Shown here piece after piece: positions 13,367 through 22,253 of a stretch of DNA of 47,211 nucleotides. Position 1 is the first letter of the stretch, and each line of letters opens with the position of its first letter. The notes under the pieces are model-generated. The model searched no databases, had not been told where the DNA came from, and saw only the letters and a list, made by a program, of their open reading frames with translations. This DNA is from Candidatus Kaiserbacteria bacterium RIFCSPHIGHO2_01_FULL_53_29 (lineage in GTDB: Bacteria > Patescibacteriota > Minisyncoccia > Phycocordibacterales > UBA2100), in the NCBI GenBank assembly GCA_001781125.1, contig MFKT01000009.1:79629-126839 (forward strand), written 5' to 3'. The translations under genes were made by a program, and so were the position numbers.

Positions 13367-15721
13367 TTATTGTCCAATTTGTGCGGTCCCGTCTTTGATC
13401 TGCTGTATCAAGGCTTCCGCATCCGATTGAGCCGCGGGGGAGGCCGCTACCGCCCGCTTCAAGGCATCGATCGCGAGCGCGGAGAGGCCCCCTCCATAAT
13501 ACGCGGCGGCAAGTGTGAAGTATCCCTGGATATCCTGCGGTGAAGCTTTGACACGCGCCTCCCAAATGCCTGCGATCTTGTCGTAGTGTTTGCGCGACAC
13601 GTACGCGGCGGCGATCCGCAGGTCGGCGGCGGCGCCGGAGGGAATAAGCGGCGCGAGCACTTCATCGGCTCGCGTATCATCTCCCGCGCGGATCAAAGCA
13701 GCGGCATACATGATCCGTGCCTCACTGACGTTCGGGTCGAGGTCGTATGCGAGCTTATAGGTATTGAGAGCACCCGCAAAGTTCCCACGCAGTTCCTGAT
13801 TCTGTCCAAGCTGAAAGAGGATCGTCTGTTTGCGCGGTGAGAGCTCATGGGCTTTTTCGAACGCCTTCCCCCCATCTACATAATCCCCATAAGAATTATA
13901 GATAATTCCCAAAAAGAGCGGGAAGCGCGCATCCAGCGGCGAGGCGGCCGCCTGCAGAGTCATCTCGTGCGTCGCGGTATCAAAAAATTGTTGCTTTACC
14001 TCCGCAGAAACCCCCTGCGCCGAGGCAACCTGCGAAGCGCCCTGTGCCAACTGCTCTCGCACTTCCTGCGTGCCGAACGAGCCATACGCAACAGCTTGTT
14101 TGAAGAGCTCAAGATTCTTTTGAATTCCTCCCTGGTGCTGAGTGATGGCCGAAAGAAGCGTGCGATTCTGCGCAAGCGCCGCAGTATTGGTAAACCACGC
14201 ACCTCCCCAGACGAGGAGCGCGAGCGCGGCGGCAACATAGGGCAAGGCGCTTCGCGGGAAAAGACGGCGCTCGATGATCAGCGCGGCTCTCGACACGGTA
14301 CTTGCGCGCCACGCGATGTAGGCAAGTACGGATGCAAAGAGAATATAGCTTGTGATATTGTCGAAAACGAAGAGGTTGTGGAAGAAATAGCCGGCGAGAA
14401 GACCTGTCAGAATACAGCGCTCCGCAAGAATGAACGCATCGCTGCGCCACAGCACCCACAATGTCGCAGCAAAGATAGAAAGGTACGCGATAAGACCCAC
14501 GAAACCTCCCGCGATGAGCCAGTCGAAAATGCTGTTGTGCACACGATCAAACCACGGCTCCTGCCCGTACATCCGCGGGTCGTAATACTTGTCGAAGACG
14601 ATCGCATAATTTTCCTGTCCCCAACCGAAGATGGGTCGCTCTTTCACCCCTTGCCACGCGATACCCATGTTGAGAAAACGCGCTTTAACAGTGCTGTCAG
14701 TAGCGGAGATTGTTGCGAGCCGATCTAAAAACCCGACGCTTTTGACAAATGCGGTGTCTTTCTCCAGTTTCAATACGCCGCCAAGCACGATAATTCCTAT
14801 GATAGAGAAAACAGCTACGAGGCGGATCCTTCGAGACCCTTCAAGAAAGGCTGCGATCAGTAATGCCAGTATCGTGCCGCCGATAAGTCCGATCACCGTC
14901 CCACGTGTACCGGTAAAGAAAAAAATCAACGTATTGAGCGCGATGATAAAGGAGAGCAGGTAGGCTTGGCGGAGAAAGATAAGGTATGCCGCTATGGCGT
15001 CAAAAACGATCAGTACAAGATACGGTGCCCATCCCGCATCTTTCAGCAGAGATGCAGAAATTGCTGAAATAACGGCCAGGAATACCGCAATGATCGTCCG
15101 CTCTGTCGAATTCCACTGCTCTTTGCCGGACTGCGCAATAAGAAGTGCGGCGATAGAAATATGAAAGAGCATGTAAATCGCCAAATAAATTGGATTCCCG
15201 AACGTTGCATCCACGCGCGCGCCGAGACCCGCGAGACCGCCTTGTCCAAGTGCCGAGATGCCGGCGACCTGCAGCAACCCGTAGATCGAGATGAACACCG
15301 AAACACCAAGTGAGACCCGGAACAGCCCGCGCCACAACTTCTCCGTATTCATGATCGCCGCAGCGACGAAGAGATAGAGAAGAAGATGCGCGAGGGTGAC
15401 CCAACCATCCATGCGTTCATAGTTGCTCCAGAAACTCTTGAATGGGTACGCGCCGAAGGCATCCGCTATGGCTATTACCAACACGAACACAGCGAAGGCA
15501 CCGAGGATCCACGAGCGACGCGGCCGGTATTTGGGATCGACGAGTGCAAGCGCGAGCGAGGCCCCGGTAATGATCTCAACGATGATGCGGAAAGCAAAAT
15601 TCTTACCGGTGATGTAGGGGAAAAAGAGCGACGTCGTTACCAAGAGACAAACGAACGGGAGCGTGAATATGCCGGCGATAACGAGATAACGAAGCGTCTT
15701 TTCCAGAAGCATGGCGGCCAT
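13367..15721 (-). CDS. O-antigen ligase/polymerase-like membrane protein with TPR tail
   Basis: About 784 residues from ATG at 15721 (MAAMLLEKTLRYLVIAG); 15712 is an alternative start. The N-terminal 470 residues are a string of hydrophobic helices typical of the Wzy_C/WaaL family. It carries the large periplasmic loop with RARFLNMGIAWQGVKERPIF, GWGQENYAIVFDKYYD and DRVHNSIFDWLIAGG, where the Arg and His residues are family hallmarks. The C-terminal 250 residues are TPR-like helices (SPRKQTILFQLGQNQELRGN, then FAGALNTYKLAYDLDPNV). It would polymerise or ligate lipid-linked glycan on the outer face of the membrane, with the TPR part presumably binding partners. It is the last gene of the long glycan operon. 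Confidence 0.88.
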   Translation of the reverse strand: MAAMLLEKTLRYLVIAGIFTLPFVCLLVTTSLFFPYITGKNFAFRIIVEIITGASLALALVDPKYRPRRSWILGAFAVFVLVIAIADAFGAYPFKSFWSNYERMDGWVTLAHLLLYLFVAAAIMNTEKLWRGLFRVSLGVSVFISIYGLLQVAGISALGQGGLAGLGARVDATFGNPIYLAIYMLFHISIAALLIAQSGKEQWNSTERTIIAVFLAVISAISASLLKDAGWAPYLVLIVFDAIAAYLIFLRQAYLLSFIIALNTLIFFFTGTRGTVIGLIGGTILALLIAAFLEGSRRIRLVAVFSIIGIIVLGGVLKLEKDTAFVKSVGFLDRLATISATDSTVKARFLNMGIAWQGVKERPIFGWGQENYAIVFDKYYDPRMYGQEPWFDRVHNSIFDWLIAGGFVGLIAYLSIFAATLWVLWRSDAFILAERCILTGLLAGYFFHNLFVFDNITSYILFASVLAYIAWRASTVSRAALIIERRLFPRSALPYVAAALALLVWGGAWFTNTAALAQNRTLLSAITQHQGGIQKNLELFKQAVAYGSFGTQEVREQLAQGASQVASAQGVSAEVKQQFFDTATHEMTLQAAASPLDARFPLFLGIIYNSYGDYVDGGKAFEKAHELSPRKQTILFQLGQNQELRGNFAGALNTYKLAYDLDPNVSEARIMYAAALIRAGDDTRADEVLAPLIPSGAAADLRIAAAYVSRKHYDKIAGIWEARVKASPQDIQGYFTLAAAYYGGGLSALAIDALKRAVAASPAAQSDAEALIQQIKDGTAQIGQ

Positions 15722-15749
15722 TGTATCGCGCGCTCTCAAGCAGTGCCAG

Positions 15750-17630
15750 TCACTCCAAGTCCTTTCGGAAGTAGTAGATATAGAACGGCTCGGTAGTAGT
15801 AGCTACTTCGAGGTCAGGCAGTGCATTGAGAATGGAGGGGGCAAGCGGCCCGTCCGATATCATATAATCGACCCGATATGTCTTGATGTTCTGTTCGAGT
15901 GTCTTCCCCAAAAAGAGCGAGTACTCTTTCTCCAGAAGAGCGATGCGGTCAAGGATCCATGGCTCTTCCCCCTGCCCGAATAGCTGACCCCAATCAGAGA
16001 AAAAGTAGTTCCGTATACCGCGTTCGTGCGTGACGAGATACGCGTGCGCGTCTGATGTGCGCACGCCATTCAGCCTCATACGCAATAAGAAATTATGCGC
16101 CAACCGGTACTCCGGAACACCGGAAGTGGTGACCACCGAGTTGTACACATTGCAAGACGTATAAGCCGGTATCTGACGTTCAAGCCACTCATCGTTATAA
16201 GCAACAAGTACGACGCAACCCTTTGGCGCATTCACGTTGAGCCACGACATCACGCCCCCAAGTTTCTGGTTATACGCAAACCATTGCAGTTCGGCAGTAA
16301 AACTTCTGACAGACCAGAACCCGAATGCAAGGCAAACGAGAGAAAGAGTTATCATTCCGATGTACAGCGCACGCGGCGCATATGTTCGGAATGCTAGGTA
16401 TGCAGCCACAATAACCGAAATACCGGCGAGCGGCACCGTGTATTGCACGAAGTGCTGATACCAAATTTCGCGGCCTGTGATCACCTGCTGGTTGAGCACT
16501 ATCCAAGAGCCTAGTATGAGTCCTGCAATGAAAATCCAGCTCCGCACATGCCCGCGATTCTTTTTCCACAGGTATGAATACAAGAAAAAGCAGAAGACGA
16601 TAAGCGTTGCCGCAAGCAATGCCTTGTTGAGGACTGGCGCATGCGTGAAGAAAAGCCCGTTGCGCATCGCGAGTGCGCTCCCCTCGCTCGTGCCAAAAGA
16701 CGCGAACATGCGGTACCAATACCACGAATCGAGAACGATCGAGATGAGCAGGATAAAGATCATTTCGCGCGCCACTGCGAATTCTTTCCGCAGCAATGCG
16801 AAGAGACCGAGTGCACCTAAGATCGCAAGAGAAATGCCGAGGGTGAAGAAGTATCCGATCGTTGCTGCTAAGAGAGCGCCCGCCGCCACATACGCATAAC
16901 GCCATGTGCGCTGCCACACTTGCGACAGGAGCAAAAGAAATCCGAAAAGCTGGACGGCGCCTACTATCGGATTCACGGGCCGCGTCCACATGTGCGGCCC
17001 CGGAGTACCGCCCACCAAGAGCAGTGTTATCATTGAACGGTAATCAACGAATGCACTGCCGAGCGTAACAAAAAACGCCGCCGCAAGAGCGGTTGATACG
17101 GAGAGCGCATCGTCGCCAGCCCCGAGTAACTTTCGCACCAGGAAGTAAACGAGTAAGAACAGTGCCGCTGGCAAGAAAAATTTGCTTGCGACCATGATGC
17201 CGGCGAGGCCGAAGATAAACGCCGGAGCGGCGTAGAGCCACTCGTTGATGGGCACAATTACGACAGGCGAATCTTTGTATTCATAGAAATACGGAGAGGT
17301 GACCATTGGGTGGCCGTCGAGCACTTCGTGAATACGGGCGCGATAGATATCCTCATCATTGAGCGGGCCGTACTCAATACCATAGTAGCCGCTTCCGAGC
17401 GCCGCAGTCGCAAGAAATGAGGGTGCAATACACACGGCGCCTGCAACAACGGCAAGAATGAGCGCATAGAGATGCCTCTGCAGAAACAATTTCACCCCGT
17501 TAGAAGTCTTCGGCAACAAGAAAGTGTTTACACTTTCTTGTTGCTTATGCTTTATACCCGCTTGCCCATTTGACTGATATCGTTTCTGCATATCGCGATT
17601 ACGCACAGACAGACTTCTAACGGGGTTCAT
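15750..17630 (-). CDS. GT-C-like polytopic membrane protein with repeat-derived N-terminus
   Basis: 626 residues if started at ATG 17630. Residues 1-46 (MNPVRSLSVRNRDM...LPKTSNGV) are encoded entirely by the inverted-repeat element at 17494-17626; GTG at 17495, at its inner edge, is the likely ancestral start. The remainder has many membrane helices. An early luminal loop, PLNDEDIYRARIHEVLDGHP, then MVTSPYFYEYKD, resembles the acidic loop of GT-C glycosyltransferases. A soluble C-terminal part (about 430-626) follows. It is paralogous to the 17694-19505 protein, sharing EV-x2-GHP-x4-PYFYE. Probably transfers or modifies polyprenol-linked sugar; the acceptor is unknown. Confidence 0.7.
   Translation of the reverse strand: MNPVRSLSVRNRDMQKRYQSNGQAGIKHKQQESVNTFLLPKTSNGVKLFLQRHLYALILAVVAGAVCIAPSFLATAALGSGYYGIEYGPLNDEDIYRARIHEVLDGHPMVTSPYFYEYKDSPVVIVPINEWLYAAPAFIFGLAGIMVASKFFLPAALFLLVYFLVRKLLGAGDDALSVSTALAAAFFVTLGSAFVDYRSMITLLLVGGTPGPHMWTRPVNPIVGAVQLFGFLLLLSQVWQRTWRYAYVAAGALLAATIGYFFTLGISLAILGALGLFALLRKEFAVAREMIFILLISIVLDSWYWYRMFASFGTSEGSALAMRNGLFFTHAPVLNKALLAATLIVFCFFLYSYLWKKNRGHVRSWIFIAGLILGSWIVLNQQVITGREIWYQHFVQYTVPLAGISVIVAAYLAFRTYAPRALYIGMITLSLVCLAFGFWSVRSFTAELQWFAYNQKLGGVMSWLNVNAPKGCVVLVAYNDEWLERQIPAYTSCNVYNSVVTTSGVPEYRLAHNFLLRMRLNGVRTSDAHAYLVTHERGIRNYFFSDWGQLFGQGEEPWILDRIALLEKEYSLFLGKTLEQNIKTYRVDYMISDGPLAPSILNALPDLEVATTTEPFYIYYFRKDLE
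17494..17626 (-). mobile_element. MNPVR inverted-repeat element, copy A
   Basis: A 133-bp element with perfect 16-bp terminal inverted repeats: ACCCCGTTAGAAGTCT at 17494-17509 and its complement at 17611-17626. A nearly perfect internal hairpin lies at 17513-17544 (GCAACAAGAAAGTGT / ACACTTTCTTGTTGC, two-base loop). TGA flanks it on both sides in the coding direction. It is read in frame as the first 46 codons of the downstream membrane protein, including the ATG. Copy B at 20361-20493 is almost identical. Confidence 0.85.
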
Positions 17631-17693
17631 ACAATTATTTTCTCCTCGCGGCGCAGTCTAACAGCCGCGTACTGCCATCGCAAGAAGAATGTT

Positions 17694-19505
17694 CTATCGA
17701 GCTTGAAACACTTTGTAGATGAGAATGCGTCCGTCCGAATGAACAAGCTCTGCATTTTTGAGCTGTTCCGGATGAAATGCCGTGTCTTTAAGAGAATCTT
17801 TCATGATATACGAAACGTGGAATTTCTTCAGCTCCTCCTGCAGATTCGGCTTAATGTCTTCGTTGTAACGCCGATACATACGCTCATAAAGAGTTGCGTT
17901 GAGCGTCTGCGCATCGGTCAAATTCCCGCACGAAAACCCGAGCGCAGAAAGATGGAGTGCACGGCACACCTTCACTTTCCTATTAATGGTATTGGGGATA
18001 TCTATCGCAAATCCGACACCGTTGTACGCCCAGATATCCGCGCTGATCTGATCGAGCGTCAAATGTGAAAGCGATCCTGCAGTGAGGTATCGCTCCTGCA
18101 TCTCATCCGAAGACCCGAGTTGGAGAAGCCCAGAAGGAGCAAACAATACGTAGTGTTTTGTATATATCGGAATGAGTTGCAAAAGCATGGCCCTCGGGTC
18201 CGTCCAGATAACTTGCGGTGTCGATTCATGTTGGTCTATCCATTGCAGTGCGGGCATATAGGCTTGTTCGGTAGTGATGCGCATTCGCACCTCGTTGAAC
18301 TTGAAGAAATCCAACGGACTCGTTGCATACGCAAGAGCCGATGCCCCAACAAATGCGAAGAGGGCGCACAGAATTATATTCTGGATCGGATGGAGCGAAC
18401 GCAACCTAGCGCGTGCATCCCACACAACATACAGCGCGGCCACTATGCCGATGGCAAGCCACATCGCAACAAAGCGCGCCATATGCGAGGCAGTTTCGAG
18501 ATCCATACCAGTGATCACGTTGCTTACCGATGCGATCTCAATCGCAACACCCAAGAGCATGTACTGAAGCACAAAAAGTGTACGCGCCGTATGCACTTCT
18601 TTTTGAACGACCCACTTCCATATCGAAAGCGCAAGAATGGCGAACACAAACATGCGCATCCCGCCCCATACTGCCTCCCCCGCCGGTAGATGCGTTCTGC
18701 CAAGACCAATGCGCATCATCGTTTCCCAATAATAGGGGTCATGAATTTGCGCGAGAGTGAGAAATACCATCGGGACGATAAGTATCGCAACACCAAGACC
18801 GATGACGAGAGCCGCGCGCACGCGCGGCCAATCGCGCATAATGAGCATGCTGAAGAACGAGAGCCCCAAAAATATCGTGATGACCTGCCAGAGATATGTA
18901 TAATCGTAAAACGTGAGCGCTGTGGCTAAACCTAAAAAACTGTTGGTATACCGGTTTTGTTTGCGCCACCACACCACAAACGCAAACATAAACAGGAGAA
19001 AAAAAGGATACACGGCCTGCATAGAGACCGGCCGTATGAGGTAGACATACACCTGCAGGTAGCACAGGAGTGTCCCTATGGCACTCCACGGAGGCGACAG
19101 TCCGAGTCGGACAAAAAATGCATACAAGATAAGACCAAAGATGAGTGTCCAGAAAGAAAAATTGAAGAGAACCGAGAGCGACTGCGACAGCCCCAGTACC
19201 TGCGGCAGCGCAGTGAGCCAAAAGGGGAGGAAAAATGCCGGCGCTATTCCCTCACGATGCTCGTAAAAATACGGATTGCCCATGAGCGGATGCCCGTTGA
19301 CGACTTCCCGGACCATCGCAGAGTAATAGGTTTCGAAATAGAATGTGCGCGCAGCATCATCGAGCGATCCGCCAGCGATACACGTGCTCAAAATTGGTAC
19401 AATCGAGAGTAAGAAAAGGCAACCGAGACACAATACGAGCCATCGATACGCCGGCGTGAGCGGTATATTCCTGTACCCGAAAATATTCATATGGACAGTA
19501 TGCAC
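17694..19505 (-). CDS. GT-C-like polytopic membrane protein
   Basis: 603 residues from GTG at 19505, which overlaps the methyltransferase stop as TAGTG; ATG at 19490 (MNIFGYRNIPL) is an alternative. About a dozen hydrophobic helices are seen. The first loop, TFYFETYYSAMVREVVNGHP, then LMGNPYFYEHREG, matches the paralogue at 15750-17630. The soluble C-terminal 150 residues include WTDPRAMLLQLIPIYTKHYV and end HSDGRILIYKVFQAR. Unlike its paralogue it carries no repeat-derived extension, which shows that the extension is not needed by the fold. Likely a polyprenol-sugar-dependent glycosyltransferase or a related surface-glycan enzyme. A 63-bp gap separates it from the next gene. Confidence 0.68.
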   Translation of the reverse strand: MHTVHMNIFGYRNIPLTPAYRWLVLCLGCLFLLSIVPILSTCIAGGSLDDAARTFYFETYYSAMVREVVNGHPLMGNPYFYEHREGIAPAFFLPFWLTALPQVLGLSQSLSVLFNFSFWTLIFGLILYAFFVRLGLSPPWSAIGTLLCYLQVYVYLIRPVSMQAVYPFFLLFMFAFVVWWRKQNRYTNSFLGLATALTFYDYTYLWQVITIFLGLSFFSMLIMRDWPRVRAALVIGLGVAILIVPMVFLTLAQIHDPYYWETMMRIGLGRTHLPAGEAVWGGMRMFVFAILALSIWKWVVQKEVHTARTLFVLQYMLLGVAIEIASVSNVITGMDLETASHMARFVAMWLAIGIVAALYVVWDARARLRSLHPIQNIILCALFAFVGASALAYATSPLDFFKFNEVRMRITTEQAYMPALQWIDQHESTPQVIWTDPRAMLLQLIPIYTKHYVLFAPSGLLQLGSSDEMQERYLTAGSLSHLTLDQISADIWAYNGVGFAIDIPNTINRKVKVCRALHLSALGFSCGNLTDAQTLNATLYERMYRRYNEDIKPNLQEELKKFHVSYIMKDSLKDTAFHPEQLKNAELVHSDGRILIYKVFQAR

Positions 19506-20497
19506 TAGCGACGACGAGCGAGCACGAACATGTTATCGCGAAGATTCACTGGTACCGACACATGCGACAGTGACTTGCGACCGAAAAGATCGGCCAGTCT
19601 GCCAAATGGCGCGAGCGATGTCCACCGATGGAGGGTCTTGAAAATATATTTGACCGTGAATGACTTGCCGATGGTTGTCTCAAGAACGACGGTAAATCCC
19701 GCTTCTTCGAGAAGTTGTTTTATGTTGTGGCGATTGAAGTAGTAGAGATGTTCAGGAGGGCAAATAAGATGCCACCTCTTTCCCATCATGCGTGCAAACA
19801 TGCTGCCGGAATCCGGCGTATTGATGACAAGCACGCCATGCTTTCGCAAGCGTGCCGCGGCACAGGTAATTTCTGCACGGGGATTCGGCACGTGCTCTAT
19901 AAGATCGAGCATCGTGATGCAATCGAAACTTCCCTCTACGTCGGCAAGGGTCCCCGTCTGTATAGGGAGACCTTTCCCTCTGCCGAGTGCGGCCGCGTGG
20001 TCAGAAATCTCAATACCCAGAGCGTCGAAACCGGCTGTCTTCGCTAGTCGCACAAAAAAACCGGTCGCAGCACCTACGTCGAGAAGCCTGCCCTTACTGC
20101 CTCCGAGCTCTGAAGAAATGAGACCAAGATATTTTAAAAAAGCAGGAACCATGGGCTCTTTATCCTCGTCATAATTGACGTACCCGAATCCTGCTACAGC
20201 TCCGGAAAAATAATCCTGCGAATATAGTTCTTCCGTCGACACGGGAAGCGGATCTACGAACATGAGTCCGCACCCCTGGCATTTATAGAGCATGCACCCA
20301 TTCTTCTCGGTAAAAAAATCACTGTCTGACCCGCCGCAGACATGGCAGATGGGTGGCCTCACCCCGTTAGAAGTCTTTGGCAAAAAGAAAGTGTTCGCAC
20401 TTTCTTTTTGCTTATGCTTTATACCCGCTTGCCCATTTGACTGATATCGTTTCTGCATATCGCGATTACGCACAGACAGACTTCTAACGGGGTTCAT
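19505..20497 (-). CDS. zinc-ribbon class I SAM methyltransferase with repeat-derived N-terminus
   Basis: 330 residues from ATG at 20497. Residues 1-46 come from element copy B (20361-20493); GTG 20362 at its edge, or codons just after it, mark the original start. The native protein begins with a zinc ribbon (CHVCGG...CQGCGLMFVDPLP) and then a Methyltransf_23-type domain. Motif I is GRLLDVGAATGFFVRLAKTA, with DCITMLDLIEHVPNP, VLVINTPDSGS and the typical WHLICPPEHLYYFNRHNIKQ block. It probably methylates a sugar in the surface polysaccharide. The ATG overlaps the stop of the upstream glycosyltransferase (ATGA), so translation may be coupled. Confidence 0.85.
   Translation of the reverse strand: MNPVRSLSVRNRDMQKRYQSNGQAGIKHKQKESANTFFLPKTSNGVRPPICHVCGGSDSDFFTEKNGCMLYKCQGCGLMFVDPLPVSTEELYSQDYFSGAVAGFGYVNYDEDKEPMVPAFLKYLGLISSELGGSKGRLLDVGAATGFFVRLAKTAGFDALGIEISDHAAALGRGKGLPIQTGTLADVEGSFDCITMLDLIEHVPNPRAEITCAAARLRKHGVLVINTPDSGSMFARMMGKRWHLICPPEHLYYFNRHNIKQLLEEAGFTVVLETTIGKSFTVKYIFKTLHRWTSLAPFGRLADLFGRKSLSHVSVPVNLRDNMFVLARRR
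20361..20493 (-). mobile_element. MNPVR inverted-repeat element, copy B
   Basis: 133 bp with the same 16-bp ends as copy A (20361-20376 and 20478-20493). Its internal hairpin reads GCAAAAAGAAAGTG / CACTTTCTTTTTGC: relative to copy A, a C-G pair has become A-T on both arms, so pairing is conserved. The outer 80 bp is otherwise identical to copy A. It provides the ATG and first 46 codons of the methyltransferase. Confidence 0.85.
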
Positions 20498-21225
20498 GTA
20501 AAAAGACGATTATACAGCGCGCCGATCCGGAAAAGAAGAAGTCGAAGGGGCGTTTTAAGTCCTTCGCGGATAATGTGATTGGATATTTTTGATTCACCGC
20601 CACGTCTGTTCTTAAACACGATAGGGACCTCCGTGACGCGCCCGCGAAGCGTGTAGAAAATATGAAATTTCATTTCTATCAGAAACGCATAGCCTGATGC
20701 ATGGATCTTTGCAAAGTCGACTTTTCGAAGCATCTCGGCGCGAAAACACATGAACCCCGACGTAAGATCCTTCAACGGAATTCCCGTGAGAACGCCCGCG
20801 TACAGATTGCCTCCGTATGAAAGAGCGTATCGCCAGGGTTCCCAGTTTTGGATACTTCCCCCCTTTATATAGCGGGAACCGATAATGAGATCCGCATCAC
20901 GCGAGAGAAGTGTCGAGATGTATTCCGGCGAGTGTGATCCGTCCGCATCCATTGTAATTATTCTTTCTACGTTGGGATCGGCAAGAACATGCTTCATGCC
21001 GGCTTTGTATGCTTCTCCCAAACCTTGCTTTTGAGTGCGCGAAAGGAGCGTGAGATTAGGGATTTCTTTCATAAGACCACGCACGACGGAGCCCGTGCCG
21101 TCCGGCGAATTATCGTCTATAACCACGATGCGAATCGTTTCATGACGAGTCATTATCTCACGCACCAAAAAAGAAATATTCTCGCGCTCATTATAGGTAG
21201 GGAGCAGAATGAAAGTCTCTTTCAT
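20494..21225 (-). CDS. GT2 polyprenol-phosphate sugar transferase (DPM1-like)
   Basis: 243 residues, starting MKETFILLPTYNERENISFL. It is a GT-A fold family 2 enzyme that moves a sugar from a nucleotide donor to polyprenyl phosphate at the inner membrane face. Key motifs are VVIDDNSPDGTG, GLGEAYKAGMKH, the metal-binding ITMDADGSHSPEYI (D-A-D), ADLIIGSRYIKGG and LTSGFMCFRAEMLRKVDFA. No C-terminal membrane helices are visible, as in the soluble DPM1/Ppm1 type. The lipid-linked sugar it would make fits the two adjacent GT-C-like proteins. Both ends overlap neighbours by 4 bp, so it is translationally coupled within the operon. Confidence 0.9.
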   Translation of the reverse strand: MKETFILLPTYNERENISFLVREIMTRHETIRIVVIDDNSPDGTGSVVRGLMKEIPNLTLLSRTQKQGLGEAYKAGMKHVLADPNVERIITMDADGSHSPEYISTLLSRDADLIIGSRYIKGGSIQNWEPWRYALSYGGNLYAGVLTGIPLKDLTSGFMCFRAEMLRKVDFAKIHASGYAFLIEMKFHIFYTLRGRVTEVPIVFKNRRGGESKISNHIIREGLKTPLRLLLFRIGALYNRLFT

Positions 21226-22253
21226 ACCGCAGATTTCATGTGCCGGAAACGTTTGAGCTCCGCCTGTGCCATCATTGCTGCAAGACGGTCAAACGAAACG
21301 GTCGGTTTCCATCCGAGCTCACGTCGTGCTTTCATACTATCGCCACGCAAATGATTGACCTCGACAGGACGATAATATTTTTTATCTACCCTAAGGATGG
21401 TTCTTCCGCGTTCGTCGACCGCGATCTCGCGAAGCCCGGTTCCCTTCCAGCGTATTTTCATCCTAAGCGAGCGGGCGACAGCTTCAACAAATTCTCGCAC
21501 CGTATGACTCTCGCCGGTAGCGATCACAAAATCGTCCGGCTTCTCCTGCTGGAGGATCGCGTACATGACGCGTACATAGTCGCCTGCATATCCCCAGTCC
21601 CGGCGCGCGTTCAAATTGCCGAGAGAAAAGCTTTTCTGCAAACCGAGCTTTATCTTTGCGAGCGAAATCGCGATTTTTCGAGTTACGAAATGTTCCCCGC
21701 GTCTCGGGGACTCATGATTAAAAAGGATGCCGGAACAAATGTAGAGACCGCGGCGCTTTCTATACGCCTCAACGATGGTTTTGTGAGCACGCAATTTCGC
21801 TTTTCCGTATGGACTCACCGGCTTAAAGGATGATCGCTCGTTCTGCGGAGGGAGAGTCTTCCCGTACATCTCGCTCGTCGAGGCCTGGTAGATACGCACC
21901 TTCGGATTGATACGCACTGCCTCATCCACAAGCCGCTTCAGACCCGCGTAATTGATATCTTCCGTCTCTTCGGGAACAAAAAAGGAAATACCGACATCCG
22001 ACTGCGCCGCAAGATTATAGATCTCATGCGGACGGGACATCTCTAGCGCGGCCTTCAAAGAAGATGCGTGATGCATATTCCCGTATATGATATTGATACG
22101 TCGCTTTCTGACCAGTGATTCCAAACGTAGCATTGGATCAAGGCTGGTTCGCCGCATCAGGCCCCACACCTCGTACCCCAATCCTACGAGATATTCAGCC
22201 AAATACGAGCCGTCCTGGCCCGTAATGCCAGTTATGAGGGCCCGTTTTTTCAT
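21222..22253 (-). CDS. gmd: GDP-mannose 4,6-dehydratase
   Basis: 343 residues. An extended short-chain dehydrogenase that turns GDP-D-mannose into GDP-4-keto-6-deoxymannose, precursor of fucose, rhamnose or perosamine. The NADP site is ITGITGQDGSYLAEYL. The serine/threonine and YxxxK catalytic set is seen in STSEMYG and VSPYGKAKLRAHK. Gmd-typical strings include NLAAQSDVGISF, ILFNHESPRRGEHFVTRKI and GNLNARRDWGYAGDYVRVMY, then FVIATGESHTVREFVE. Length matches the family. No GDP-fucose synthase is obvious next to it; the RmlD-like reductase just upstream might act on its product. Confidence 0.94.
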   Translation of the reverse strand: MKKRALITGITGQDGSYLAEYLVGLGYEVWGLMRRTSLDPMLRLESLVRKRRINIIYGNMHHASSLKAALEMSRPHEIYNLAAQSDVGISFFVPEETEDINYAGLKRLVDEAVRINPKVRIYQASTSEMYGKTLPPQNERSSFKPVSPYGKAKLRAHKTIVEAYRKRRGLYICSGILFNHESPRRGEHFVTRKIAISLAKIKLGLQKSFSLGNLNARRDWGYAGDYVRVMYAILQQEKPDDFVIATGESHTVREFVEAVARSLRMKIRWKGTGLREIAVDERGRTILRVDKKYYRPVEVNHLRGDSMKARRELGWKPTVSFDRLAAMMAQAELKRFRHMKSAV

